From NCBI GenBank assembly GCA_905480015.1, contig CAJQOT010000046.1, forward strand, positions 1 through 60,084: a stretch of DNA of 60,084 nt, in the 5' to 3' direction. The notes below the pieces were generated by a model. It had not been told where the DNA came from. It searched no databases and saw nothing but the letters and a program-made list of their open reading frames with translations. Below, piece after piece: positions 53,415 to 60,084 of the stretch; position 1 is the first letter of the stretch; every line of letters begins with the position of its first letter. The stretch comes from an uncultured Rickettsiales bacterium (GTDB lineage: Bacteria > Pseudomonadota > Alphaproteobacteria > Rickettsiales > Deianiraeaceae). A program made the position numbers and the translations under genes.

Positions 53415-53690
53415 GTAGCGTTTGAGTGATATGAATTCTATTTTCCACCTAAGAGATATAGAGGCAAAATAGGCAATGAGCGACCGTAAAGACCAATGTA
53501 TTTGGGTTGTTAAAAGAAGATAAGGCGTGTGATGAGGTAGTGAAGAATTGCTCAAAAGCTACACTTGCCAATTATAGCAGGTGTGGAACTTCAAGCAAGT
53601 GCAGTCAATACCGATGTATGGAAAGCTTACAATGCTTATTCTTCATTGTTATTACTTAGTTTATTTGCCATAATTGTCAATTAAACTAGT
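53415..53690 (+). pseudogene. IS1016-type (IS1595 family) transposase relic
   Basis: Fragments in different frames line up with one transposase: VAFE (stop) YEFYFPPKRYRGKIGNERP, then NVFGLLKEDKACDEVVKNCSKATL, then LPIIAGVELQASAVNTDVWKAYNAY. The corresponding parts of IS1016-type transposases read ESYFGPKRVRGKRGRGA, VFGLLKR, and YTDGWKAYNGL. At least two frameshifts and one stop kill it. Ends and target duplications are not recognisable. It is a different subgroup from the ISXO2-like element at 30.4 kb. Confidence 0.6.
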
Positions 53691-53832
53691 CTAGAGTTAA
53701 AATCAAATAGAATTAATTGAGTGTGTTTTAATTATGAATATGCAATGTTGCGTTGATTAACCAGAGGTGGGAAAATCTATGTTGATTTTTATTATATACC
53801 TTATATAGTGGTATTATATTTTATTAAATGAG

Positions 53833-54309
53833 ATGCCAAACCTTTACATCAAAAATAAAAAAGCTTGGTTTAATTACAAGATTTTTGAAACATTTGAGGC
53901 TGGAGTTGTGCTTAAGGGTGCGGAAGTAAAGGCAATAAGACTTGGAAAGATAGACATCTCTGAGGCATATATATATATTACAAAAAAAATGGAGGCAGAA
54001 ATTCTTAATTGCACAATACAAAATTATTCACATGCCACATTAGAGACAGAAAAATATGAAACTAAGCGTCCAAAAAAGTTACTTTTACACAGAAGGGAAA
54101 TTGAGAAAATTGCGGGGAAAATTAAAACAGGAGGGTTTACGGCAGTTCCTCTTTCAATTTACATCAATAAAAGACAAAAGGTAAAAATGGAAATTGCACT
54201 TGCAAAGGGCAAGAAAAATTACGACAAACGACAATCATTAAAAGAAAAGGATATGAAGCGTCAAGAAAAACAAGTTCAGAAAAATATTAGCCAGATATTA
54301 ATCAATTAA
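53833..54309 (+). CDS. smpB: SsrA-binding protein SmpB
   Basis: SmpB binds tmRNA and is needed for trans-translation to rescue stalled ribosomes. The 158 residues show the OB-fold pattern: FETFEAGVVLKGAEVKAIR, an IQNYSHAT segment, RPKKLLLHRREI and TAVPLSIYINKRQKVKMEIALAKGKKNYDKR, with a basic tail. An ATG 5 bases upstream is out of frame. No ssrA gene was seen in the window. Its end overlaps the COQ9-like gene by 8 bases, tail to tail. Confidence 0.95.
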   Translation: MPNLYIKNKKAWFNYKIFETFEAGVVLKGAEVKAIRLGKIDISEAYIYITKKMEAEILNCTIQNYSHATLETEKYETKRPKKLLLHRREIEKIAGKIKTGGFTAVPLSIYINKRQKVKMEIALAKGKKNYDKRQSLKEKDMKRQEKQVQKNISQILIN

Positions 54310-54778
54310 ACATGTCAGAATGCCTTACATGTAAGATGTTACACAGCTTCATTCTGCGCGTTATAAAATTATAATCTTCGTCGTAAACATATGTGCAGTT
54401 CCACATCTCGTTTGCAATGTACTTAATGTATGCTCGGTACATGCTCATGCAGTTATTTTGCATATATAATAATATTTTTTTAACCGACACATCAATTTTC
54501 ATGTTTACAATGTACTTAAAATAACCGTCAACCAAAATTTGTATCTTTGTCGAAGTTTTATTAATGCCTGAAAGGCTGAATGTCTGGGAAAAATCATTAA
54601 AAATCATTTTCATAATTTGCAACATTGACAGTTCAAAATTTAAAGTTAGAGACAGAATGGCACCGCTTTCAATATCATAGTTTGTGATAAATTCTGCAAA
54701 AGATATATCTTCCTCTTGATTGACCTTAAGAAATGATTTGAAAATGATATTTATGGGTGTATCAATCATTAAGTGCAT
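54302..54778 (-). CDS. COQ9-like protein, diverged and short
   Basis: The C-terminal region has MWNCTYVYDEDYNFITRRMKL, near the COQ9 pattern W-x-aGD-x(3)-DfNyYTkRaxLxxvy, and before it a set of amphipathic helices. COQ9 is a lipid-binding, TetR-fold protein of ubiquinone synthesis. At 158 residues it lacks the N-terminal DNA-binding-like helices. The fit is by pattern only, and an unrelated helical protein cannot be excluded. It diverges from the NDUFAF5-like gene with 22 bases between starts. Confidence 0.45.
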   Translation of the reverse strand: MHLMIDTPINIIFKSFLKVNQEEDISFAEFITNYDIESGAILSLTLNFELSMLQIMKMIFNDFSQTFSLSGINKTSTKIQILVDGYFKYIVNMKIDVSVKKILLYMQNNCMSMYRAYIKYIANEMWNCTYVYDEDYNFITRRMKLCNILHVRHSDMFN

Positions 54779-54800
54779 AAATAATCATACTTATATTTAA

Positions 54801-55568
54801 ATGAATAATATTTTCAATAGAAAAATAATTTTTCAAAGAGACAGAAGAATTAATTTTAATAACTCTCTATACAAAAAAATTGAACATCAAATATATGGCG
54901 AGCTTTTAGATTATTTTTTAATATTTAATAATTCTGAGCAAATTAAAAATATTTTATTATTAAATAATAAAAATAACTTTTTAGAAAAAGAATTATTTGA
55001 GTATTTTTTAAAAAAACAAAATAATATTAACAATATTCAATTTAATAATTTTAATTTTGTAGAAAATGATAAAAGTAACTTTGATTATCTTCGTAATTCT
55101 TGCAAAAATAATTTAATTATTGGAGTTAATTCTTTTCACAATGTGAATTATTTAGAAAAATATCTTTTTTGCATAAAAAATAACTTGGAAGATGGTGGTA
55201 TTTTTTGTGGAAATTTTTTTGGAAATAATAATTTATCAAAATTAAAAAAAATAATAATCAAAAATGATTCTATTTTTTCAAAAAATATATACCCAAGGTT
55301 TAACCCAACAATATCACCTGAATCAGTTTATTGTGTTTTACAAAAAGCCAACTTTAAAAACATCACGCTCATTCCTGAAAAAATAAATTATCACTTTAAT
55401 TCAAAAAATTCATTCGCCGAAGCAATGAATTTTTTAAAAAACACCAATGAACGAAATTATTTAATTGATGCACAAAAGAACATTCCAAATAGAAGGATAT
55501 TTTTGGAAAATATTCCATTGCAAATTACACTTGATTTTGAAGTTATAAGATTTTACTGTCACAAATAA
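54801..55568 (+). CDS. NDUFAF5/BioC-like methyltransferase family protein
   Basis: The 255 residues start with NIFNRKIIFQRDRR, the LFDRxLxxxRRxRA signature of the NDUFAF5-type family. NLIIGVNSFHNVNYLEKYL corresponds to its LSLHWVNDLPGxL region, then GGIFCGNFFG, then the PRFNPTISPESV stretch. Human NDUFAF5 hydroxylates an Arg of complex I subunit NDUFS7. The first SAM-binding loop, normally LDLGxG, reads ILLLNNKNNF here, so the cofactor site looks degraded. The protein is unusually rich in Asn, Lys, Ile and Phe, reflecting extreme AT content. Confidence 0.65.
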   Translation: MNNIFNRKIIFQRDRRINFNNSLYKKIEHQIYGELLDYFLIFNNSEQIKNILLLNNKNNFLEKELFEYFLKKQNNINNIQFNNFNFVENDKSNFDYLRNSCKNNLIIGVNSFHNVNYLEKYLFCIKNNLEDGGIFCGNFFGNNNLSKLKKIIIKNDSIFSKNIYPRFNPTISPESVYCVLQKANFKNITLIPEKINYHFNSKNSFAEAMNFLKNTNERNYLIDAQKNIPNRRIFLENIPLQITLDFEVIRFYCHK

Positions 55569-55581
55569 ATATTTAAATATA

Positions 55582-56172
55582 ATGCTCAAGTCTCTTGTTG
55601 TTCTAATATTCCTTCTGTCCAACACATCAAAGGCAGGTGATTTATTCCAAAATAAATATATTTTAGAAATAAACAAATCTCTTAAAAGCATTACATCGCA
55701 AACGGTTAAATTTCGACAGACGTACAAAGAAAAAGAGGAGGTTGGGGAAATTTATTATAAAAAAAATAAAGGACTTTTTGTAAAATACAAAACATCTCCT
55801 GTCACAATTCTTGTCAATCAAAATTCTGTAACATATTACGACTCCAAGCTAAATCAAAAATCGCAAATACCAACAAAAGATTCCGCTTCAGAGATTTTTA
55901 TTAATCCGTTGCAAATCAATAGTAACAACTTTGATCTACAAAGCGTTGAAGACCTTGGCGAGGCCATAAAAATTACCGCCATTCCAAGGAAGAGAAAAGA
56001 CGAGGGTATATTTATAATGTATTTTTCTAAAAAAGACAATATTTTACGCAGAGTGGACGTTAAGCAATTCGAAGAAGATAGTTTGGTAAGGGTAGATTTG
56101 CACTCACATCACTATAAGTCCATATCAAACGAAAGGTTTAAAGCCACCAATATAAACAAATATAAAATCTAA
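55582..56172 (+). CDS. lolA: Outer membrane lipoprotein carrier protein LolA
   Basis: LolA carries lipoproteins across the periplasm from LolCDE to the outer membrane. The 196 residues have a signal peptide ending near TSKAGD and a fold of alternating strands: VKFRQTYKEKEEVGEIYYKKNKG, LFVKYKTSPVTILVNQNSV and EDLGEAIKITAIPRK. The pattern of a hydrophobic half-barrel fits LolA. Clients include the lipoproteins in this window. The end overlaps the NDUFAF7-like gene by 4 bases, tail to tail. Confidence 0.8.
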   Translation: MLKSLVVLIFLLSNTSKAGDLFQNKYILEINKSLKSITSQTVKFRQTYKEKEEVGEIYYKKNKGLFVKYKTSPVTILVNQNSVTYYDSKLNQKSQIPTKDSASEIFINPLQINSNNFDLQSVEDLGEAIKITAIPRKRKDEGIFIMYFSKKDNILRRVDVKQFEEDSLVRVDLHSHHYKSISNERFKATNINKYKI

Positions 56173-57236
56173 AGTCTTTCGGCTAATGCCACCTTAAATA
56201 AATTACCCATTTGCGGGGCATCTATTATTCTGTCAATGCCAATTTTATTTTCCTGATTTACAGTAGAATTAATGCCATTTGCGACAAGGAACTCTCTTTG
56301 CGTTTGAATTGATGGCTTAATATTATATTTATAAAATGCATTTAATAGCAACTCAAAATTTACAAGGTGTGTAATGTCTGTATCACCAACATTTTTTAAA
56401 ATATCCGACGTTTTTACACCGCGATAAATTCCCTGTAAAGTAGATTCATCACAGCCGCCGACAAATCCGTAATCAAATGCTAAAAAAATAAATTTATTTT
56501 TTTGAATTAATTTAATAATATCGTCAATAATTTTCATACCTACAATTGGCAATTCTATAATATCATTTTTAATTAATTTTATATTTTCTGGAATTAATTT
56601 TAATTTATCGGAATTAATTTTAATTTTCTCAAAAATAAAATTATTATCTTTTTCCGTTACAATAATTTCAAAAAAACTACCTTCGTTGCGAACAAATTGT
56701 TTAATTGGCAGTGCATCAAAAAACTCATTTGACAAGAAAACAAAAATATTATTTTGACATAATTCTCTGTTTTTTAAGTATTCATCAAATTCAGAAATAT
56801 TGTTCCAAAAATACTTTTTTAAAGAAATGTTTTTTAATTTATTTTTTTGAATTAATTTTAATTTACTGGAAAATTCAATTGAGTGAAAACTAATTTTTTT
56901 AATTACTGAATTTATCTTTTTATTATTTAGCTTATTTAAATTAAATATAAAACTTAAAACATCAAAAGCTAACTTGCCAGACCCACCTCCAAATTCAACA
57001 AGATGTATCTCTTCGACTGCATCTAAGTTTTTTAATGTTAATAGTTTATTTATTATAAAATTTGCAATGACAATTCCAAATGCATTTGTAATTTCAGGAG
57101 ATGTTATAAAATCTTTTTTAATGGGATTTTGCTTTGCATAATATCCATAAAATGGGTGGCACATTGCCGTTGAAATAAATTCATCAAGTGTAATAAGCCC
57201 ATTAACGGCAATTAAATTTGAAAGATACCTTTGCAT
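56169..57236 (-). CDS. NDUFAF7/MidA-like SAM methyltransferase
   Basis: The 355 residues fit the family of NDUFAF7 (MidA), which in mitochondria symmetrically dimethylates an Arg of NDUFS2 during complex I assembly. Conserved parts are ALCHPxYGYY in the form TAMCHPFYGYY, KDFITSPEITNAFG, the SAM loop EFGGGSGKL (81-89), FLSNEFFDALPIKQF, FDYGF, and QREFLVANGI near the end. The protein seems complete. It lies near the NDUFAF5-like and COQ9-like genes. Its start overlaps the 5-FCL gene by 25 bases. Confidence 0.85.
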   Translation of the reverse strand: MQRYLSNLIAVNGLITLDEFISTAMCHPFYGYYAKQNPIKKDFITSPEITNAFGIVIANFIINKLLTLKNLDAVEEIHLVEFGGGSGKLAFDVLSFIFNLNKLNNKKINSVIKKISFHSIEFSSKLKLIQKNKLKNISLKKYFWNNISEFDEYLKNRELCQNNIFVFLSNEFFDALPIKQFVRNEGSFFEIIVTEKDNNFIFEKIKINSDKLKLIPENIKLIKNDIIELPIVGMKIIDDIIKLIQKNKFIFLAFDYGFVGGCDESTLQGIYRGVKTSDILKNVGDTDITHLVNFELLLNAFYKYNIKPSIQTQREFLVANGINSTVNQENKIGIDRIIDAPQMGNLFKVALAERL

Positions 57237-57853
57237 ACTTTTCTATAAATTCTTTTTTCAGTAAAAATATAATCAAGCTGTACGTCGTGTTTTTCATTAA
57301 TAAACTCCACTCTTTGAAACTCCGATGCAACTCCAATTTTTAATATTTTTTTATTTTTTAAATATTTATCATAAAATCCTCCGCCATACCCAATTCGAAA
57401 ACATTCTTTATTAAATGCAACCAATGGCACGAAAATTATCTCGGGTATAAAGTTATTTATTTTGAACTTTGGCTGAATTATTTTATTTTCAAATATTAAT
57501 TCATCATTATCTTTAAATTCCCAATTATTTTTTTTTATTTTTCGTGAATTAAAATTAATTAAATTTTTATTGAATGTATTTTTATATAAATCGGAATTAA
57601 TTTTATTAAAATACATTTTACCTTTATTAATTAAATGAATTTTTGGAAAATATAGTTTTATTTTACTGTGATACAAAAATAATGGAAATCCAACTTCATT
57701 ATTTATTGGAAAATAAATTCCTATTTTTTTATTAATTAAATTTATTTTTTGCATTATTTTAATATTTATTATATACGAATTTTTATTAATTTTTATTCGC
57801 TTTATTTTCCTTCGTGCCTTACAAAAAAAATTTCTAATTTCCCTCTTTTCCAT
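57212..57853 (-). CDS. 5-formyltetrahydrofolate cyclo-ligase
   Basis: The 213-residue product fits the family that turns 5-formyl-THF into 5,10-methenyl-THF with ATP. It has IIFVPLVAFNKECFRIGYGGGFYDKYL with the GYGGGYYDR-type motif, IGVASEFQ and HDVQLDYIFTEKRI near the end. The N-terminal half is almost nothing but Lys, Asn, Ile and Phe, again a product of AT drift. The family symbol varies (fau/ygfA). It diverges from the PPDK regulator gene with 57 bases between starts. Confidence 0.85.
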   Translation of the reverse strand: MEKREIRNFFCKARRKIKRIKINKNSYIINIKIMQKINLINKKIGIYFPINNEVGFPLFLYHSKIKLYFPKIHLINKGKMYFNKINSDLYKNTFNKNLINFNSRKIKKNNWEFKDNDELIFENKIIQPKFKINNFIPEIIFVPLVAFNKECFRIGYGGGFYDKYLKNKKILKIGVASEFQRVEFINEKHDVQLDYIFTEKRIYRKVCKGIFQI

Positions 57854-57910
57854 TGCAATAATTTTTTAAAATTTTAATTAATACTATACATACAATTTAA
57901 ACCTTTATTT

Positions 57911-58747
57911 ATGACGAAAAAAACATGTAATCTTCACCTTGTTTCAGACTCAACGGGCGACACGCTGCTAAATTTCACATCTTCAATTGTATCACAATTC
58001 CCAACTGTAACATTTATAAAGTTTGTATGGTTTTTAACAAGGACAGAAAAAGAAATGAATTTAATTGTCAAAGGTATTCAAAAAAGCAATGGGATCGTCT
58101 TGTACACAATGGTGTCTCCAAAATTTGAAGAAATACTTCAAGAGGTGTGCTCAAAACTTAACATACCATGTATACCAATTTTAGCAAAAACTACCAGAAC
58201 TTTTCAGCGTTACATTGGCGAAGAAAGTGTAGACGTGTTAAGAGACATACCGTCAAATGAATCTCCTCACGGGTATGTTAATAGAGTTGAGGCAATAAAT
58301 TACACAATATCACACGACGATGGCGCATCGCTTGAAGACCTTGACGGTGCGGATATTATTATTATTGGTGCCTCTAGAACTTCAAAGTCTCCAGTAAGTA
58401 TATACCTTTCATACAGAGGGTATAAAGTCGTCAACATTCCGTTTGTATCACTAGAAACATTTCCCCACATTGTATTTGAACTTACCAAGCCATTAATTGT
58501 TGGTTTAGTAGCAGACCCAGGACGGCTAGAAATGATACGAAAAATAAGAATATCGTCCTTAAGTGGCATCACAAAGACATCATACACCGACATTGACAAC
58601 ATTAGAGCGGAAGTTGCAGAGTCAAGAAAGCTTTTTATAAAATTAAAATGCCCCGTCATTAACATCACCGATCGCTCAATAGAAGAAACTTCAGTATTTA
58701 TTATGAAGCAATTAACGAAAAAAGTTATATTGCACGAAGTTGACTGA
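57911..58747 (+). CDS. ppsR: PEP synthase/PPDK regulatory protein (kinase and pyrophosphorylase)
   Basis: This bifunctional regulator phosphorylates pyruvate,phosphate dikinase or PEP synthase on Thr using ADP, and removes the phosphate with Pi. The 278 residues (DUF299) show LHLVSDSTGDTL near the N-terminus, P-loop GASRTSKSP (153-161) followed by YLSYRGYKVVNIP, and GLVADPGRLEMIRKIR. Which of the two targets it has cannot be told; Rickettsiales usually have PPDK. It stands between the 5-FCL gene and dapD. Confidence 0.9.
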   Translation: MTKKTCNLHLVSDSTGDTLLNFTSSIVSQFPTVTFIKFVWFLTRTEKEMNLIVKGIQKSNGIVLYTMVSPKFEEILQEVCSKLNIPCIPILAKTTRTFQRYIGEESVDVLRDIPSNESPHGYVNRVEAINYTISHDDGASLEDLDGADIIIIGASRTSKSPVSIYLSYRGYKVVNIPFVSLETFPHIVFELTKPLIVGLVADPGRLEMIRKIRISSLSGITKTSYTDIDNIRAEVAESRKLFIKLKCPVINITDRSIEETSVFIMKQLTKKVILHEVD

Positions 58748-58831
58748 TATCAAAATCTTTTTCAAACTTTTTAAAATCTTGACATTCACCCCTTCCTATA
58801 AAATCGTTATATAAATTTATCACACAAAAAT

Positions 58832-59731
58832 ATGGAAGCAAGTTCTAAAATTTCTGAATACTACCAAGAAATGCAAGGCAAGGTTATTCGCTATACTGCA
58901 AAAATAACAGAAGAAATTAATAGTGTTGTCGCAGATATTGACAGCGGAAAAAGAAGAGTCGCAAACAAAATTGATGAATCTTGGGTTGTTGACGAAGATG
59001 CTAAAAAAGCTATATTGCTTTACATGCATATGATGAAGGTTTCAACGATATCATGTCCACTTGACTCATACATTTCCACAGGAAGGGCATCGTCCACACA
59101 TAATGACTATGGAGTTTTAGAAAAGCAATCAAACGACAGCATAAAACATCAAATAAGATGGTACGATAAAATTCCACTCAAAACCAGCTCATGGAAAAAT
59201 AAAGACTTTGAAAATGCAGGCTTTCGTGCGGTTCCTGGCTCGTTTGTAAGGTATGGATCTTTTATTGGTAGTAATGTAGTTTTAATGCCTTCGTTTGTAA
59301 ATATTGGGTCGTATGTTGGCAATGGCACAATGGTTGACACTTGGGCCACCATTGGTTCATGTGCACAAATTGGTCAAAACTGTCATATATCCGGAGGCGT
59401 AGGAATTGGAGGCGTGCTTGAGCCATTACAAGCAAACCCTGTTATCATTGGAGACGGGTGCTTTATTGGTGCACGAAGTGAGATTGCAGAAGGTGTAATA
59501 ATTGAAGATGGAGCAGTAATTGGCATGGGCGTGTATATTGGCAAGTCTACAAAAATCATTGATCGCTCAACCGGCAAAGTTTCATACGGCACTGTACCAA
59601 AAAATTCCGTAGTGGTTTCTGGTTCAGCCCCAAGCACCGGAGGTGTAAGCCTGTATGCGGCTATTATCGTTAAACAAGTTGACGACCAAACAAGATCAAA
59701 AACATCAATAAACGAACTTCTTAGAGAGTAG
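58832..59731 (+). CDS. dapD: Tetrahydrodipicolinate N-succinyltransferase
   Basis: DapD adds succinyl to tetrahydrodipicolinate on the way to diaminopimelate and lysine. The C-terminal half is a left-handed beta-helix of hexapeptide repeats ([19 protein letters not shown] and more) with the family segment [25 protein letters not shown]-like [15 protein letters not shown] and the tail [12 protein letters not shown]. Length and motifs are standard. Diaminopimelate fits the peptidoglycan genes elsewhere in the window. Confidence 0.95.
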   Translation: MEASSKISEYYQEMQGKVIRYTAKITEEINSVVADIDSGKRRVANKIDESWVVDEDAKKAILLYMHMMKVSTISCPLDSYISTGRASSTHNDYGVLEKQSNDSIKHQIRWYDKIPLKTSSWKNKDFENAGFRAVPGSFVRYGSFIGSNVVLMPSFVNIGSYVGNGTMVDTWATIGSCAQIGQNCHISGGVGIGGVLEPLQANPVIIGDGCFIGARSEIAEGVIIEDGAVIGMGVYIGKSTKIIDRSTGKVSYGTVPKNSVVVSGSAPSTGGVSLYAAIIVKQVDDQTRSKTSINELLRE

Positions 59732-59851
59732 TATACCAAGGTGGAAGGTGTAGCAAAGAAAATGTGGTGTGCCTTCCCTGTTGTGTATACATATAATTAC
59801 ATCTTTCTACCAACTTAACACTCACTTGTGAGTGGTGTCATCAAAAAATAC

Positions 59852-60082
59852 CTACCTTGCCCCACTCTTAAAAAGTATGCTTTTTACAACCTTCCACAAA
59901 CCAAAAATTTTGACATTACAACAAGCGTCTTTCCAGTCGTGCTTAAACACAATTTTTATTCTGTTAAGTTTATATTTAATCCATCCAATTTTCTTCCGTG
60001 ACAACGAGCGATGCCCCTGACGAGAAATTCCCCCATTTTTGCAAATTGAACTTTCACAATGTAGTATATCAACAAAGTGTGG
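59852..60082 (-). CDS. Partial reading frame at the window edge
   Basis: On the minus strand a frame runs in from the window edge for 76 codons to a TAG. In DNA this AT-rich that length is unlikely by chance. The product is strongly basic (GHRSLSRKKIGWIKYKLNRI, then VFKHDWKDACC). It faintly resembles the basic C-terminal tails of LPS glycosyltransferases (GT25), but the family cannot be named. It would converge on dapD with a gap of 120 bases. Confidence 0.45.
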   Translation of the reverse strand, partial: PHFVDILHCESSICKNGGISRQGHRSLSRKKIGWIKYKLNRIKIVFKHDWKDACCNVKIFGLWKVVKSILFKSGAR

Positions 60083-60084
60083 AA

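Noticed and set aside
59832-60020. 62-codon plus-strand ORF with GTG start after dapD
   Set aside because: It overlaps the longer open frame on the minus strand and has no family or start context; probably a shadow.

Overview
The window is a compact, visibly AT-rich stretch of a reduced alphaproteobacterial genome, most likely from a host-associated member of the Rickettsiales or a relative. The evidence is: an alphaproteobacterial-type phosphoserine aminotransferase and cystathionine beta-lyase, an FzlA-like division protein, homologues of the mitochondrial complex I factors NDUFAF5 and NDUFAF7 and of COQ9, and type IV secretion genes (virB11, a virB8-like gene) scattered singly. The serine (serC, serB), lysine/diaminopimelate (dapD), cystathionine and thiamine (thiC) genes, together with a possible pilus or secretion platform, suggest more metabolic independence than Rickettsia itself. 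A Deianiraeaceae- or Midichloriaceae-like bacterium is a guess, not a conclusion. Very few genes have a Shine-Dalgarno sequence before the start.

Layout. 1-5.4 kb: the end of pyrF, serC-serB, virB11 behind a striking 5' hairpin, a TRL lipoprotein, then mlaC-like, mraY and a short HU-like gene. 5.5-12.3 kb (minus strand): murB, a hypothetical, a tiny coupled ORF and a surface-sugar operon (two-domain glycosyltransferase, nucleotidyltransferase, WecE-like aminotransferase, RmlB), then a CinA-like protein. 12.4-14.3 kb: glyQ-recF. 14.2-21.4 kb (minus strand): a tightly packed block murC, three PilM/N-, PilO- and PilP-like proteins, fzlA-like, ctpA and rluC-like. 21.4-24.8 kb: lspA, a hypothetical and bamA.

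24.8-29 kb is an abridged ribosomal locus (S12, S7, then S14, S8, L6, L18, S5) running straight into mdh. It lacks fusA, tuf, the whole S10 block and the L30-L15-secY tail. 29.0-31.35 kb is a mobile island: an IS200/IS605 relic beside an apparently intact IS1595-family element that carries a KilA-N gene and is flanked by 8-bp target duplications. 31.4-41.9 kb: L35-L20, a cation antiporter fragment, virB8-like, uvrA, a class 3 lipase lipoprotein, a non-coding stretch with stem-forming sequence, PBP2 and a large fused flavin/iron-sulfur oxidoreductase. 42.2-53 kb: infC, an A-type Fe-S carrier, a Bax-inhibitor-1 protein, secA, metC, an FMN reductase, thiC, a hypothetical, fabG and an OmpA-domain lipoprotein.

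53.1-60.1 kb: tRNA-Thr, an IS1016-type transposase relic, smpB, a very AT-rich respiratory/envelope cluster (COQ9-like, NDUFAF5-like, lolA, NDUFAF7-like, 5-formyl-THF cyclo-ligase), the PPDK regulator, dapD and a partial reading frame at the edge. The commonest theme is building the envelope: peptidoglycan (mraY, murB, murC, PBP2, dapD), outer membrane (bamA, lolA, lspA, mlaC) and surface sugars.
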